From contig NZ_CAKMSR010000006.1 in NCBI RefSeq assembly GCF_928381705.1, positions 1-64,000 of the forward strand: DNA of 64,000 nucleotides, given 5' to 3'. Shown here piece by piece: positions 43,250 through 52,274 of the stretch. The DNA comes from Rothia nasimurium. Its GTDB lineage: Bacteria > Actinomycetota > Actinomycetes > Actinomycetales > Micrococcaceae. Position numbers and translations under genes: made by a program. The notes beneath the pieces were generated by a model, which worked only from the letters and a program-made list of their open reading frames with translations, was not told the DNA's origin and made no database searches. How positions within the stretch are numbered: the first letter of the stretch is position 1; every line of letters starts with the position of its first letter.

Positions 43250-43666
43250 ATGAACCCCGCACTACAGCCAGTCTCGCCCCATGCGTCCTTGCGGCCCAAA
43301 GAAGTGGGGCGCTGGGGTGAAGATATCGCCCTGGCAGTCTTAGAGCAACAGGGCTATACCCTCTTGGCTCGTAACTGGCGTCCTGCACGAACTGAAGAGC
43401 GGCCGCGGTGGAGCGGCGAACTTGATTTGATTATGCGCGATAGCGACCAGACCCTGGTATTTATCGAGGTTAAAACCCGTTCTGGTGTGGGCTACGGGCA
43501 CCCTCTTGAATCTATTACTTCCCGGAAATGCCAGATGCTACGATACCTGGCCTACGCCTGGTTAGCAGAAAACCGGGCTCCCTGTTCTACCATGAGAGTA
43601 GACGCTATTGCCCTGTGCGGGAGCCCCACTGATTTCACCTTTGAGCATCGGCAGGCGGTGGTGTAG
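43250..43666 (+). CDS. yraN: YraN/UPF0102 family protein
   Basis: 138-aa restriction-endonuclease-fold protein found beside rnhB and dprA in many bacteria. It has GRWGEDIALAVLEQQGY, an acidic residue in SGELDLIMRD and EVK in LVFIEVKTRSG, i.e. a PD-(D/E)xK-like core. ATG at 43250 is preceded by AAGGAGG. Its role is unresolved in general; DNA repair or processing during transformation is a common suggestion. It is the first gene of yraN-comM-dprA-xerC. Confidence 0.9.
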   Translation: MNPALQPVSPHASLRPKEVGRWGEDIALAVLEQQGYTLLARNWRPARTEERPRWSGELDLIMRDSDQTLVFIEVKTRSGVGYGHPLESITSRKCQMLRYLAYAWLAENRAPCSTMRVDAIALCGSPTDFTFEHRQAVV

Positions 43667-43668
43667 CC

Positions 43669-45219
43669 GTGGCCTTCGCACGAACCTATTCGGTTGCCCT
43701 GGTGGGCGTCACCGGCTATCTCGTTGAAGTAGAAGCCGATATCTCATCTGCCCTACCCGGCTTCGTCCTGCTTGGCTTGCCCGATAGTTCTTTGAACGAG
43801 GCCAAAGACCGGGTACGGTCTGCCGCGAAGAATTCCGGGCTGCCCCTGCCACCCCAGAAACTCACCATCAACCTCACCCCGCCTACTCTTCCCAAACGCG
43901 GCTCGGCATTTGATGTGGCCATGTTGGTTGCAGCCCAGCAGGCGGCGGGGCAGCTAGGTTCATCAGGCCGCACGGTCTTCCTGGGCGAAGTCGGTCTCGA
44001 TGGGAGCGTGCGACAGGTTCCCGGAGTACTACCTGCCGTCAAAGCCGCCCGCGATGCCGGTCATGAGCGGGTAGTTGTACCCGAAGGCAACGCCCAAGAA
44101 GCAGCCCTCATAGAGGGGGTTGAAGTGACCGGGGTCAGCTGTCTCGCTGAAGTGTTTGAACTTCTGGGCTGCCCCGAACCAGAAAAACTCAAAAGACCAG
44201 TTCTGGTGGGGAGCCAGAGGACCGTTGCGGAGCCCAGCAGCCCGCAGCAGAGCGCTGATATGGCAGATGTTGCCGGGCAGGCTGAGGGGCGCCTAGCCCT
44301 TGAAATAGCGGCTGCAGGGGGCCATCACCTGTTGCTGACCGGCCCCCCTGGTTCTGGCAAGACCATGCTGGCAGAACGCCTCCCCGGTATTCTTCCTCCG
44401 CTCACACCGCAAGAAGCCCTGGATGTCACCGCGGTGCACTCGCTCTGCCGTTCGGGTGAGCCGCTCACCGAACTGATGACCAGACCGCCTTTCGAAGCAC
44501 CCCACCACACTGCCAGCGCACCGGCGATTATGGGAGGCGGTGCCGGGCTGCCCAAGCCGGGGTGTATCTCAAAGGCGCACCGGGGCGTCCTTTTTCTCGA
44601 TGAAGCCCCGGAATTTAAGCGCAGCGTTTTAGATTCTCTGCGCCAGCCCCTCGAAAGCGGCGAAGTTATTATTAGTCGCTCAGCTGCTTCAGCCCGATAC
44701 CCGGCTAGGTTCCAACTCGTTTTAGCTGCCAACCCTTGCCCCTGCGGCTACAACGTTGGTCGGGGTCTGGACTGCACCTGTACCAGTCGAGAGCGAAGGT
44801 CCTACTTCAGCCGGCTATCGGGGCCCCTGCTCGACCGTATCGATCTTCATATCAGCGTTCCTAAAGTAACGGCCGCCGACCTCGCTACCAGCGGCACCAA
44901 CGAAAGCTCAGAGGAAATCCGTTACCGGGTTAGCCAAGCCCGCAAAGCCCAGGCAGAAAGACTGAGTCCGCTGGGCATGGCCACAAACGCTGAGACGAAC
45001 GGCAAGATTCTGCGAGGCCCTCTCAAGCTTCCATCCCAACTCACCTCGTCCCTCTCCACCGCCCTGGACCACGGCACCCTCACAGCCCGCGGCTATGACC
45101 GAGTACTACGGACAGCCTGGACCTTAGCCGATTTAGATGGAGCCACCAGCCCCAGCCGAGACCACCTTGACCTTGCCCTCTACTTCCGCAACCATGCCAC
45201 TGAAAGCTACCAGACATGA
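43669..45219 (+). CDS. comM: ComM/YifB family Mg-chelatase-like ATPase
   Basis: AAA+ protein of 516 aa. The N-terminal Lon-protease-like domain (SSALPGFVLLGLPDSSLNEA) is followed by a Mg-chelatase-type ATPase with P-loop GPPGSGKTMLAERLPG and Walker B GVLFLDEAPEF. A Cys-rich insert (NPCPCGYNVGRGLDCTC) and a C-terminal helical domain follow. In Haemophilus and Vibrio ComM is a helicase that drives branch migration in natural transformation. GTG at 43669 lies 2 nt after the yraN stop, and the stop overlaps dprA by 4 nt. Confidence 0.92.
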   Translation: MAFARTYSVALVGVTGYLVEVEADISSALPGFVLLGLPDSSLNEAKDRVRSAAKNSGLPLPPQKLTINLTPPTLPKRGSAFDVAMLVAAQQAAGQLGSSGRTVFLGEVGLDGSVRQVPGVLPAVKAARDAGHERVVVPEGNAQEAALIEGVEVTGVSCLAEVFELLGCPEPEKLKRPVLVGSQRTVAEPSSPQQSADMADVAGQAEGRLALEIAAAGGHHLLLTGPPGSGKTMLAERLPGILPPLTPQEALDVTAVHSLCRSGEPLTELMTRPPFEAPHHTASAPAIMGGGAGLPKPGCISKAHRGVLFLDEAPEFKRSVLDSLRQPLESGEVIISRSAASARYPARFQLVLAANPCPCGYNVGRGLDCTCTSRERRSYFSRLSGPLLDRIDLHISVPKVTAADLATSGTNESSEEIRYRVSQARKAQAERLSPLGMATNAETNGKILRGPLKLPSQLTSSLSTALDHGTLTARGYDRVLRTAWTLADLDGATSPSRDHLDLALYFRNHATESYQT

Positions 45220-46460
45220 CACATCACGACCCCCACCACGATATTCGTAGAGCCCGCACCGAGATCCTGCGCATTACCGACCCCGAGGACGTCGCCACCT
45301 ACACCCTGCTTCGGCTTGTGGGACCGGTGCGTGCCGCAGACTACCTCACCGGCCGTCAGGAGCTCACCCCGCATCTTTTAGCCCGCCACCTTGAGGAAGC
45401 AGGAGCGCACGATGTCTCTGCGGCACCTGCCCTAGCTAGTGCCATCGGCGAACGGACGCAGCGGTGGAAGAACAGACGGGCAGGTATCAGCGTCCAACAG
45501 GATACGGCTTTAGCCCGGGCTAGCGGCAGCTGGCTGTGTATACCCGAAGACCCAGACTGGCCACAGGCCTTGAATGACCTCGCAGAAAAAACTCCGGTCG
45601 GCCTCTGGGGCAGGGGAGAGCGCCAGCTGCTGGCTCAGCTCACCACCGAAAAGAGTTATGCGGTAGTGGGGTCCCGCGATGTCAGCTCCTACGGTAACTC
45701 AGCAACCAGCCACCTGGCCGGTGAACTAGCAAACCGGGGCTATACGGTGGTCTCAGGCGGAGCCTTTGGTGTAGATGCCACCGCCCATCGAGCTGCCCTC
45801 GCTACGGCGACGTCTTCCCTGCCCACGGTAGCTTTGATGGCGGGAGGTCTTGACCGTCTTTACCCCAAGCCCAATGAACGCCTGCTGCACGAGATCATTG
45901 AACGGGGCCTGCTGCTGAGCGAGGTTCCCCTGGGGCAGAACCCCACCCGTTACAGGTTCCTTCAACGTAATCGGCTTATCGCCGCTCTCACCGGGGCCAG
46001 CATAGTTATCGAAGCCCGCTGGCGCAGTGGCGCGCTCAACACAGCCCATCATGCTCTGGAACTGGGTCGCCCCGTCTACGCTGTACCCGGCCCTATCTTT
46101 TCACCGACCTCAGAAGGCTGCCACCGTCTGATTCGAGACGGTCTAGCCCAACTTGTGACCGATGCCCGGCAGATTCTTGACGACAGAACTTCGGAGATAG
46201 CTGCAGAACAAACCAGCCTATTTGCAGCTCCTTCTGCCCACCAGCAGCTCCTGGATTCGCTTACCGAAACTCAAAGACGGGTGTGGGACGTACTGCCCCT
46301 CCGCACTCCGGCTACCGTCGAACAGCTCAGTGCTGACCTTGCGCTACCTGCCCGAACCGTCATGATTGCCCTATCTCAACTCAACCGACTCAACCTCGCA
46401 GAGCAGGAAGGCATGGGCTGGCGAAAAACCAAACCACCGGCGGAAAGCTCCGGGGGATAG
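45216..46460 (+). CDS. dprA: DNA processing protein DprA
   Basis: RecA-loading protein that protects incoming single-stranded DNA, 414 aa. The Rossmann-like core is clear: SYAVVGSRDVSSYG, VSGGAFGVDATAHRAAL, ALMAGGLDRLYPKPN and RFLQRNRLIAAL. An N-terminal SAM-like domain and a C-terminal winged helix (ATVEQLSADLALPARTV) flank it. ATG overlaps the comM stop. With comM and yraN it forms the usual DNA-processing trio; competence itself would need pilus and ComEC genes not seen here. Confidence 0.95.
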   Translation: MTHHDPHHDIRRARTEILRITDPEDVATYTLLRLVGPVRAADYLTGRQELTPHLLARHLEEAGAHDVSAAPALASAIGERTQRWKNRRAGISVQQDTALARASGSWLCIPEDPDWPQALNDLAEKTPVGLWGRGERQLLAQLTTEKSYAVVGSRDVSSYGNSATSHLAGELANRGYTVVSGGAFGVDATAHRAALATATSSLPTVALMAGGLDRLYPKPNERLLHEIIERGLLLSEVPLGQNPTRYRFLQRNRLIAALTGASIVIEARWRSGALNTAHHALELGRPVYAVPGPIFSPTSEGCHRLIRDGLAQLVTDARQILDDRTSEIAAEQTSLFAAPSAHQQLLDSLTETQRRVWDVLPLRTPATVEQLSADLALPARTVMIALSQLNRLNLAEQEGMGWRKTKPPAESSGG

Positions 46461-46503
46461 AATGAAGACCTCACCTCAGTCACCGGTAGGAAGGAGCAGT
46501 ACG

Positions 46504-47499
46504 GTGCACTCTGCAGACCAGCTACCCACCACCCTCAAAATCGGGGCCTCCACGGTCGACGAAGACCGAGAGTTCGTACGAGCCCTTGAAGCTTTTGAAC
46601 GCTACCTCACCTACGAGCTCCACCGCTCACCCCAAACAATTCGGGCCTACGTCTCTGATCTCACCGATTTCTTTGCCCACGCTCGCAGGCACGGCACCAC
46701 CCACCTCTCCCACATCACCCTTGAAGTCATTCGAGACTGGCTAGCCTACCATCACCGCAAACAAGCTGCCCGGAGCTCTATGGCCCGACGGACCTCGTCC
46801 TTGCGGACCTTCTTCACCTGGGCGGAGGAAGAAGAACTCATCCAAGCCAACCCGGCACTCAAACTCACTACCCCCAAGAAGAGCAACCACCTGCCCTCGG
46901 TACTCAGCGAAACCCAGATGCAGGCCCTCACCACAACCCTCACAGCAGCTCTGGAGCAGACCCCGCGGGACGCCCGACTCCTGCGTCTTCAGGCGGTAGT
47001 GGAGCTACTCTACGCCAGCGGGTTGCGCATCTCTGAGCTCACAGGTCTCGACCTAGCAAGCATTGACCGCCACCAGCGAACCCTACGCGTGCTGGGTAAG
47101 GGCAATAAAGAGCGGGTTGTGCCCTTCGGAGCCCAGGCTATGCAGGCTCTCAACCGGTGGGTTGTGGCAGGACGCCCGCAGTGGCTTCCCGAGATAGAAG
47201 AAGCTAAAAGCGCCCCGGCTCAACACGCCCTCTTCATCGGCCCCCAGGGTAAACGCGCCAACCCCCGGCAGATTCGCCAAGACCTTACCACCCTGCTGGG
47301 TACTTTGGGCGATACCGAAGCCACAGGCGCCCACGTCTTCCGCCATACAGCTGCAACCCACATGGTCGATGGGGGAGCAGACATCAGAGCCGTCCAAGAG
47401 TTTCTTGGGCACAGTTCTTTAGCAACCACCCAGGTCTACACCCACGTCTCGGTAGACCGCCTTGCCCAGGCCTATAGCAGGGCTCACCCCAGGGCCTAA
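46504..47499 (+). CDS. xerC: Tyrosine recombinase XerC
   Basis: Site-specific recombinase that resolves chromosome dimers at dif with XerD and FtsK, 331 aa. The N-terminal SAM-like core-binding domain (FERYLTYELHRSPQTIRAYV) is followed by the catalytic domain: Arg in YASGLRISELTGLD, Lys in LGKGNKERVVPFG, HxxR in HVFRHTAATHM, FLGHSS and Tyr in TQVYTHVS. I choose GTG at 46504 because AAGGAG lies 7 nt upstream; an ATG at 46462, just after the dprA stop, is the alternative (+14 aa). The catalytic set is complete. The position next to dprA argues for XerC rather than a phage integrase. Confidence 0.9.
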   Translation: MHSADQLPTTLKIGASTVDEDREFVRALEAFERYLTYELHRSPQTIRAYVSDLTDFFAHARRHGTTHLSHITLEVIRDWLAYHHRKQAARSSMARRTSSLRTFFTWAEEEELIQANPALKLTTPKKSNHLPSVLSETQMQALTTTLTAALEQTPRDARLLRLQAVVELLYASGLRISELTGLDLASIDRHQRTLRVLGKGNKERVVPFGAQAMQALNRWVVAGRPQWLPEIEEAKSAPAQHALFIGPQGKRANPRQIRQDLTTLLGTLGDTEATGAHVFRHTAATHMVDGGADIRAVQEFLGHSSLATTQVYTHVSVDRLAQAYSRAHPRA

Positions 47500-47531
47500 A
47501 GGTAAGGCAGAAGGTATAGGATGGGAAGACC

Positions 47532-48083
47532 ATGTTTTCACCAGCAGAAAAGCCCGGCCAGCCCGTTCCACTACCGCCAGAGACTATCGGCAACCCTACC
47601 GGTGGTTTTATCTTTCTGCTGGCTGTCCCCTCAGCTCTCACAAGTCACGTGACCTGGGCTCTTGAAAATCTCACTGCTCACCGGCTGACCCCCACCTGGC
47701 AAGCCCAACCCCAGAAACCGGGCTACCACCGTGCAGATATCAGCTGGCAGGGCAACAGCGGGGGAGCCGCTCTCATCGCCTCCACCCTGCGGCACTTCAA
47801 GGGTAGCTATTTTGAAGTCACCGAGCGCCGCACCGCAACCTCCGATGCCTTACGCATCATGCATACCCCCGAACTCGGTATCTGTACCCTACCGGTAGAC
47901 CTCCAGGGCAACTTCACCGTGACCGAAGACCGCATCCGCTATGCCTTCGAAAAGGCAGCCGGTAATTTCGATGAACTTTACCGGCAGTTCTCTGCGGCCG
48001 TTGGCCAGCCCTGGGACGACGAACTTGAGCCCCTGCGTCCTAACGCTTCATCGGCTAGCGCTACCGCCAGGCTCCGGGCCTAA
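47532..48083 (+). CDS. DUF3145 family protein
   Basis: 183-aa protein of an actinobacterial family that sits next to fabF in many genomes. Recognisable blocks are AVPSALTSHVTWALENL, PGYHRADISWQG, YFEVTERRT and LPVDLQGNFTVTEDRIR. Function is unknown; the constant fatty-acid context suggests a lipid-related or regulatory role. Here it is convergent to fabF, sharing a bidirectional terminator. ATG has GGATGGGAAG upstream. Confidence 0.85.
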   Translation: MFSPAEKPGQPVPLPPETIGNPTGGFIFLLAVPSALTSHVTWALENLTAHRLTPTWQAQPQKPGYHRADISWQGNSGGAALIASTLRHFKGSYFEVTERRTATSDALRIMHTPELGICTLPVDLQGNFTVTEDRIRYAFEKAAGNFDELYRQFSAAVGQPWDDELEPLRPNASSASATARLRA

Positions 48084-48111
48084 GACAAGAGAGTGTGCCC
48101 CAGAGCACAGC

Positions 48112-48156
48112 AAAGGGCCCTTCTGCCCGAACCAGGGTTCGCGCAGAAGGGCCCTT
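48112..48156. terminator. Bidirectional terminator between DUF3145 and fabF
   Basis: AAGGGCCCTTCTGC (48113-48126) pairs with GCAGAAGGGCCCTT (48143-48156), with a secondary small hairpin (CGAACC/GGGTTCG) in the loop. It lies between convergent genes. Confidence 0.85.
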
Positions 48157-48179
48157 GCACACGCTAGACCAGCACGGTG

Positions 48180-49451
48180 TTAGTTACTGACGCTACGGAA
48201 AGCCGCTACAGCGTTGTGGCCACCAAAACCGAAGGAGTTCGAGACAGCAACAATCTCACCGGCAGGAAGGTCCCGAGCCTCGGTGACAACGTCGAGGTCA
48301 ATCTCGGGGTCCTTGTTCTCCAGGTTGATGGTGCAGGGAGCCTTGCGGTGGTAAACCGCAAGAACAGTTAGCACAGCTTCAAGAGCACCGGCACCGCCGA
48401 GCAGGTGACCGGTCATTGACTTGGTTGCAGATACAGCTACCTTGCCGGTGTGCTCACCGAAGACCTCACGCAGAGCCAGAGACTCGGGGATATCACCCAC
48501 GGGAGTAGAGGTTGCGTGCGCATTGACGTGCACTACCAGCTCGGGAGAAATACCGCCATCGGTCAGAGCTTCCTGCAGGGCGCGGGTAGCACCCAGAGCA
48601 GCCGGGTCGGGAGCGGTGATGTGGTGGGCGTCCGCTGAGACGCCGGTGCCAACCAGCTCCGCGTAGATACGGGCTCCGCGGGCCAGCGCGTGCTCCTCAG
48701 ATTCAAGAATTAGCGCAGCACCGCCCTCACCCATCACAAAACCGTCGCGGCCGATATCGTAGGGGCGGGAAGCACCAGCAGGGTCATCGTTGCGGGTCGA
48801 TAGGGCCTGCATCTTTGCAAAGGCGCCAATCGTCATGGGGTGGATCGCGGCCTCAGAACCACCGGCAATCACCACATCGGCCTTACCCGAGCGAATCAGC
48901 ATCAGGCCCAGCTCCAAAGCCTCGGTCGACGAAGCGCAGGCAGACACCACGGTCTGGGCAGCGCCACGGGCCTTCAGATTCATCGAGACGGCAGCAGCAT
49001 TTGAATTGGGCATCAGCATGGGAACCGTCATAGGCAGCATACGGCGCGGGCCCTTCTCGCGCAGAGTATCCCAGGCATCAAGCAGAGTCCACACACCACC
49101 GATACCGGTACCAAAAGCAACCGCGGTCCGCAGCGGGTCGCACTCTTCGGCAGCCTCAGCGTCAGGGCCGCTAAAACCGGCGTCCTCCCAGGCCTCGCGC
49201 GCAGCAACCAAAGCCAGCTGGCCCGAGGGGTCCAGGCGCTTAGCCTCAACCTTGGTCAGGCGGCCCGAATCAACAGCGTCTACAGCCACACGGCCAGCAA
49301 TCGAAACCGGCAGGTCGAATTCCTCAACCCAGGGCTCTTCAATAGTGGTGATGCCTGAGACACCTGCAAGCGCATTTTCCCAGGTCGTCGGAACATCCCC
49401 ACCGATGGGGGTGGTGGCGCCGAGGCCGGTGACCACAACTTTACGAGTCAT
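48180..49451 (-). CDS. fabF: Beta-ketoacyl-ACP synthase II
   Basis: Elongating condensing enzyme of type II fatty-acid synthesis, 423 aa. MTRKVVVTGLGATTPIGG is the family start. The Cys nucleophile is in VVSACASSTEAL, His residues are in VNAHATSTPVGD and KSMTGHLLGGAGALEA. ATG at 49451 has AAGGAAT upstream; the frame opens earlier without similarity. It is last in fabD-fabH-acpP-fabF on the minus strand. Confidence 0.95.
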   Translation of the reverse strand: MTRKVVVTGLGATTPIGGDVPTTWENALAGVSGITTIEEPWVEEFDLPVSIAGRVAVDAVDSGRLTKVEAKRLDPSGQLALVAAREAWEDAGFSGPDAEAAEECDPLRTAVAFGTGIGGVWTLLDAWDTLREKGPRRMLPMTVPMLMPNSNAAAVSMNLKARGAAQTVVSACASSTEALELGLMLIRSGKADVVIAGGSEAAIHPMTIGAFAKMQALSTRNDDPAGASRPYDIGRDGFVMGEGGAALILESEEHALARGARIYAELVGTGVSADAHHITAPDPAALGATRALQEALTDGGISPELVVHVNAHATSTPVGDIPESLALREVFGEHTGKVAVSATKSMTGHLLGGAGALEAVLTVLAVYHRKAPCTINLENKDPEIDLDVVTEARDLPAGEIVAVSNSFGFGGHNAVAAFRSVSN

Positions 49452-49543
49452 GCTTGATTCCTTCGAATACAGTCTTGGGTTGGGGTAAAGAATAAAAAGC
49501 AGGTTGGGCACGATCAGACCGTGCCCAACCTTGTCAACGCGAC

Positions 49544-49783
49544 TTAGGCGTTAGCGATGAAGTTAACAGCGTCGCCGACGGTCTTCAGGTTCTTGACCTC
49601 TTCGTCGGGAATGGTAACGCCGAACTTTTCCTCAGCGTTCACAACGATGGTCATCATTGAGATGGAGTCGATGTCCAGGTCCTCGGTGAAGGACTTCTCG
49701 AGCTGGACGTCCTCAACCTCTACACCGGTCTCTTCGTTCACGATTTCTGCAAGACCTGCGAGGATTTCGTTCTGATCTGCCAT
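49544..49783 (-). CDS. acpP: Acyl carrier protein
   Basis: 79-aa acidic carrier of growing acyl chains. The phosphopantetheine-attachment serine is Ser40 in DLDIDSIS, with the usual DSL replaced by DSI. Helix II IVVNAEEKFGVTIPDEEV follows. GAAGGAGCC precedes the ATG. It lies 92 bp upstream of fabF, and 233 bp separate it from fabH. That gap contains a TTGACA on the minus strand (49967-49972) and a GCGGACGCC word, so a second promoter is possible. Confidence 0.96.
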   Translation of the reverse strand: MADQNEILAGLAEIVNEETGVEVEDVQLEKSFTEDLDIDSISMMTIVVNAEEKFGVTIPDEEVKNLKTVGDAVNFIANA

Positions 49784-50016
49784 GATGGCTCCTTCGTCTT
49801 AGTATGAGTGGCGTGGGGCCACTGATGTAACTCACCGCGCAGGGGCGCGCAGCGGTTAAGGGTAAGTGAGCGATGCCCACTTTAGCTTCCAAAAATGAGT
49901 GTAGCCCCTAGCCCGCACAAAGCTCAGCTGTGACGCCACCTAATTTTTGAAATAAATCTAACATTTTGTCAAAATACGGTGCGGACGCCCGCCCCGCCCA
50001 CCCGGCACAGGGCAGG

Positions 50017-51042
50017 TCAGGGGAGCACAACAACCTGGGCCGCGTAGGCCAGACCCGCACCGAAACCAATCTGCAGGGCAAACTTACCAGAGAGGTCGGG
50101 GTTGTCTTGGAGCAGCTGGTGGGCAGCTAGCGGAACAGAGGCAGCAGAGGTGTTACCTGCACACTCAATATCGCGGGCCACCACAACGCTCTCGGGTAGC
50201 TTCAGGGTTTTCACCATCTGGTCGATAATGCGCATGTTCGCCTGGTGAGTCACCAGCGCTCCCAAATCATCTGCAGTAATACCGGCAGCATCGAGAGCCT
50301 TCTGCGCAACCTTAGCCATCTCCCAGACAGCCCAACGGAAGACCGTCTGACCGTCCTGACGCAGGGTCGGCCAAAGCTTCTCGCCCTCCTGCACCGGGTT
50401 AGCCACAAAATCACGGTTGCGGATATCAAGCATGGAATGGGTCATACCCACAGCGCCCCAGCGCTCGCCGTCCGAACCCCAGATAGTGGGGCCGATGCCG
50501 GGTTCATCGGAGGCACCTACGACCGCCGCACCAGCACCGTCACCGAGCAGGAAGGAAATGGTGCGTTCGGTGTTGTCGATGAAATCCGAGAGTTTCTCAA
50601 CGCCGATGACCAGAACCTTCTGGGCGGTGCCGGAGCGCACCAGGGCGTCCGCCTGGGCGATGCCGTAGCAGAAGCCTGCACAGGCTGCTGAGATATCGTA
50701 AGCAGGAGCCTTGGACCCCACAGCTTCCGCTACCAGGGTCGCGAGGGCGGGGGTTGCGTAGGGGTGGGAGATGGTGGCGACGATGACGGCATCCAGCTCT
50801 TCGCCCTGCACACCTGAGGCGGCCAGGGCGTCCTTGGCAGCTCCCACAGCCAGGTCGGTAACTGAAATCTTCTCTGACGCGCGGTGGCGGGTCTTAATGC
50901 CGGTGCGCTGGACGATCCACTCGTCGGAGGAATCAATGGGGCCGGCAATGTCGTCGTTGGTGACGATGAGGTCAGGGCGGGAGGCGCCGTAGCCCAGAAT
51001 ACGGGAGTAGCGGTTGGGCTCAACCTGCTTGAGAGTAGGCAT
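50017..51042 (-). CDS. fabH: Beta-ketoacyl-ACP synthase III
   Basis: Initiating condensing enzyme of FAS-II that joins a starter acyl-CoA to malonyl-ACP, 341 aa. Cys121 is in DISAACAGFCYG, His is in THQANMRIIDQ and Asn in ECAGNTSAASVPLA. In branched-chain actinobacteria it uses isobutyryl-, isovaleryl- and anteisovaleryl-CoA, which would set the branch ends of OleA substrates too. The 23-bp gap to fabD carries its ribosome site (AAAGGACTTC). Confidence 0.95.
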   Translation of the reverse strand: MPTLKQVEPNRYSRILGYGASRPDLIVTNDDIAGPIDSSDEWIVQRTGIKTRHRASEKISVTDLAVGAAKDALAASGVQGEELDAVIVATISHPYATPALATLVAEAVGSKAPAYDISAACAGFCYGIAQADALVRSGTAQKVLVIGVEKLSDFIDNTERTISFLLGDGAGAAVVGASDEPGIGPTIWGSDGERWGAVGMTHSMLDIRNRDFVANPVQEGEKLWPTLRQDGQTVFRWAVWEMAKVAQKALDAAGITADDLGALVTHQANMRIIDQMVKTLKLPESVVVARDIECAGNTSAASVPLAAHQLLQDNPDLSGKFALQIGFGAGLAYAAQVVVLP

Positions 51043-51065
51043 CGTGAAGTCCTTTCGGGGAAACT

Positions 51066-51977
51066 TTAGGCCTGGAGAGCCTGGGCTAGGGCGGCAAGGT
51101 CGTCGGGGGTGTTGATGGCAGACGCCGGTGTGCCGCGCATACCGCGCTTGGCGAGACCCACGAGGGTACCAGCGGGAGCAACCTCAACAAGACGGGTAAC
51201 TTCCCGCTCCGCGAGGGTTGCCATACACAGGTCCCAGCGGACGGGGCGGGTCACCTGGGCAACCAGCGATTCAAGGGCCGCTGCCCCCGAGGCAACGGGC
51301 TGGCCGTCGAAGTTTGAGAGCAGCTCAGCAGTCGGTTCTGCGGGGGAGAGGCCTGCCGCAAAGTCTGCCAGGGGCCCCTGGGCTGCCGCCATGTAGTCGG
51401 TATGGAAAGCACCGGCTACCTTCAGCGGAATCACGCGGGTCTTGGCGGGCGGGTTCTCGGCGAAAGCTGCAAGAGCGTCGATGGAACCAGCGGCTACAAT
51501 CTGCCCGCCGCCGTTCGAGTTGGCGGCGGTGAGGTTTGCTTCAGCGATAGCGGCGCGGACGTCGTCCTCAACTCCGCCAAGCACGGCGGCCATGCCGGTG
51601 GGGGTAGCGGCAGCTGCCTGAGCCATGCCGTCGGCCCGCACCTTGATAAACCGCATGGCGTCCTCTTCGGTGAGCACACCGGCTAGGGCTGAAGCTGTAA
51701 TTTCACCTACCGAGTGACCGGCAAAAACAAGCTTCTGGCCCTCCAAGGTCTTCTGGGCTAGGCGACCGGTGACAAGACCAGCTGCCACAATCAGGGGCTG
51801 GGCAATAGCGGTGTCCTTGATGGTTTCCTCATCGGCCTCGGTGCCGTAATGAACCAGGTCGAGCTCTACAGCCTCAGAGAGGCGCTCGAGGTGGGGGCGT
51901 ACCCCATCGAGGTCTAACCAGTTTGTGAGGAATCCGGGCTTCTGCGACCCCTGGCCGGGGCACACCAGTGCTATCAC
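51066..51977 (-). CDS. fabD: Malonyl-CoA:ACP transacylase
   Basis: Loads malonate on the acyl carrier protein, 303 aa. The oxyanion motif is CPGQGSQKPGF, nucleophile Ser89 is in FAGHSVGEITASALAG, and the catalytic His is in VAGAFHTDYM. First gene of the fab operon. In many relatives a PucR-type regulator (FasR) gene lies between aceE and fabD; here there is only a 297-bp non-coding gap. Confidence 0.95.
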   Translation of the reverse strand: MIALVCPGQGSQKPGFLTNWLDLDGVRPHLERLSEAVELDLVHYGTEADEETIKDTAIAQPLIVAAGLVTGRLAQKTLEGQKLVFAGHSVGEITASALAGVLTEEDAMRFIKVRADGMAQAAAATPTGMAAVLGGVEDDVRAAIAEANLTAANSNGGGQIVAAGSIDALAAFAENPPAKTRVIPLKVAGAFHTDYMAAAQGPLADFAAGLSPAEPTAELLSNFDGQPVASGAAALESLVAQVTRPVRWDLCMATLAEREVTRLVEVAPAGTLVGLAKRGMRGTPASAINTPDDLAALAQALQA

Positions 51978-52008
51978 GCGTAACCGCCTTGAAAATAGAG
52001 TGTGAGAC

Positions 52009-52029
52009 CTAGAACTTGAAAGTTTCTAG
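52009..52029 (-). promoter_or_regulatory. Palindrome upstream of fabD
   Basis: CTAGAA (52009-52014) and TTCTAG (52024-52029) form a 21-bp imperfect palindrome about 31 bp before the fabD start, a suitable place for an operator controlling fatty-acid synthesis. The bound factor is unknown. Confidence 0.4.
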
Positions 52030-52183
52030 CGCTTTGTTCAAATAACTATCCTACTCCTGTTGGCAGGCTAGCTGGGACGGCACAGCTGTTCAATCTCAAA
52101 AGCCAAGAAAACTCACAGCTAAGGACTTCGGCCCAAGAAAGCTAGAGAGTAAGACAGGCTAGGCCAAAGACTGCCCAGAACAA

Positions 52184-52215
52184 AAGCGACCCCCACGATA
52201 ATCGTGGGGGCCGCC
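52184..52215 (-). terminator. Terminator of aceE
   Basis: On the minus strand CGGCCCCCACGA / TCGTGGGGGTCG forms a strong stem followed by CTTTTGTT. It ends the aceE transcript before the fab promoter. Confidence 0.8.
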
Positions 52216-52274
52216 CTTACACTCAGCGCGAATCTAGGACTCGCTGTGAGCTAGGAACTGATCAGCACAGGGGC

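Noticed and set aside
46462-47499. xerC as a phage integrase
   Set aside because: Its place after dprA, standard length and lack of any phage genes fit the housekeeping XerC.
48815-49488. Plus-strand frames across fabF (e.g. 232 residues)
   Set aside because: Ser/Arg/Pro-rich shadow of fabF; fabF motifs are on the minus strand.
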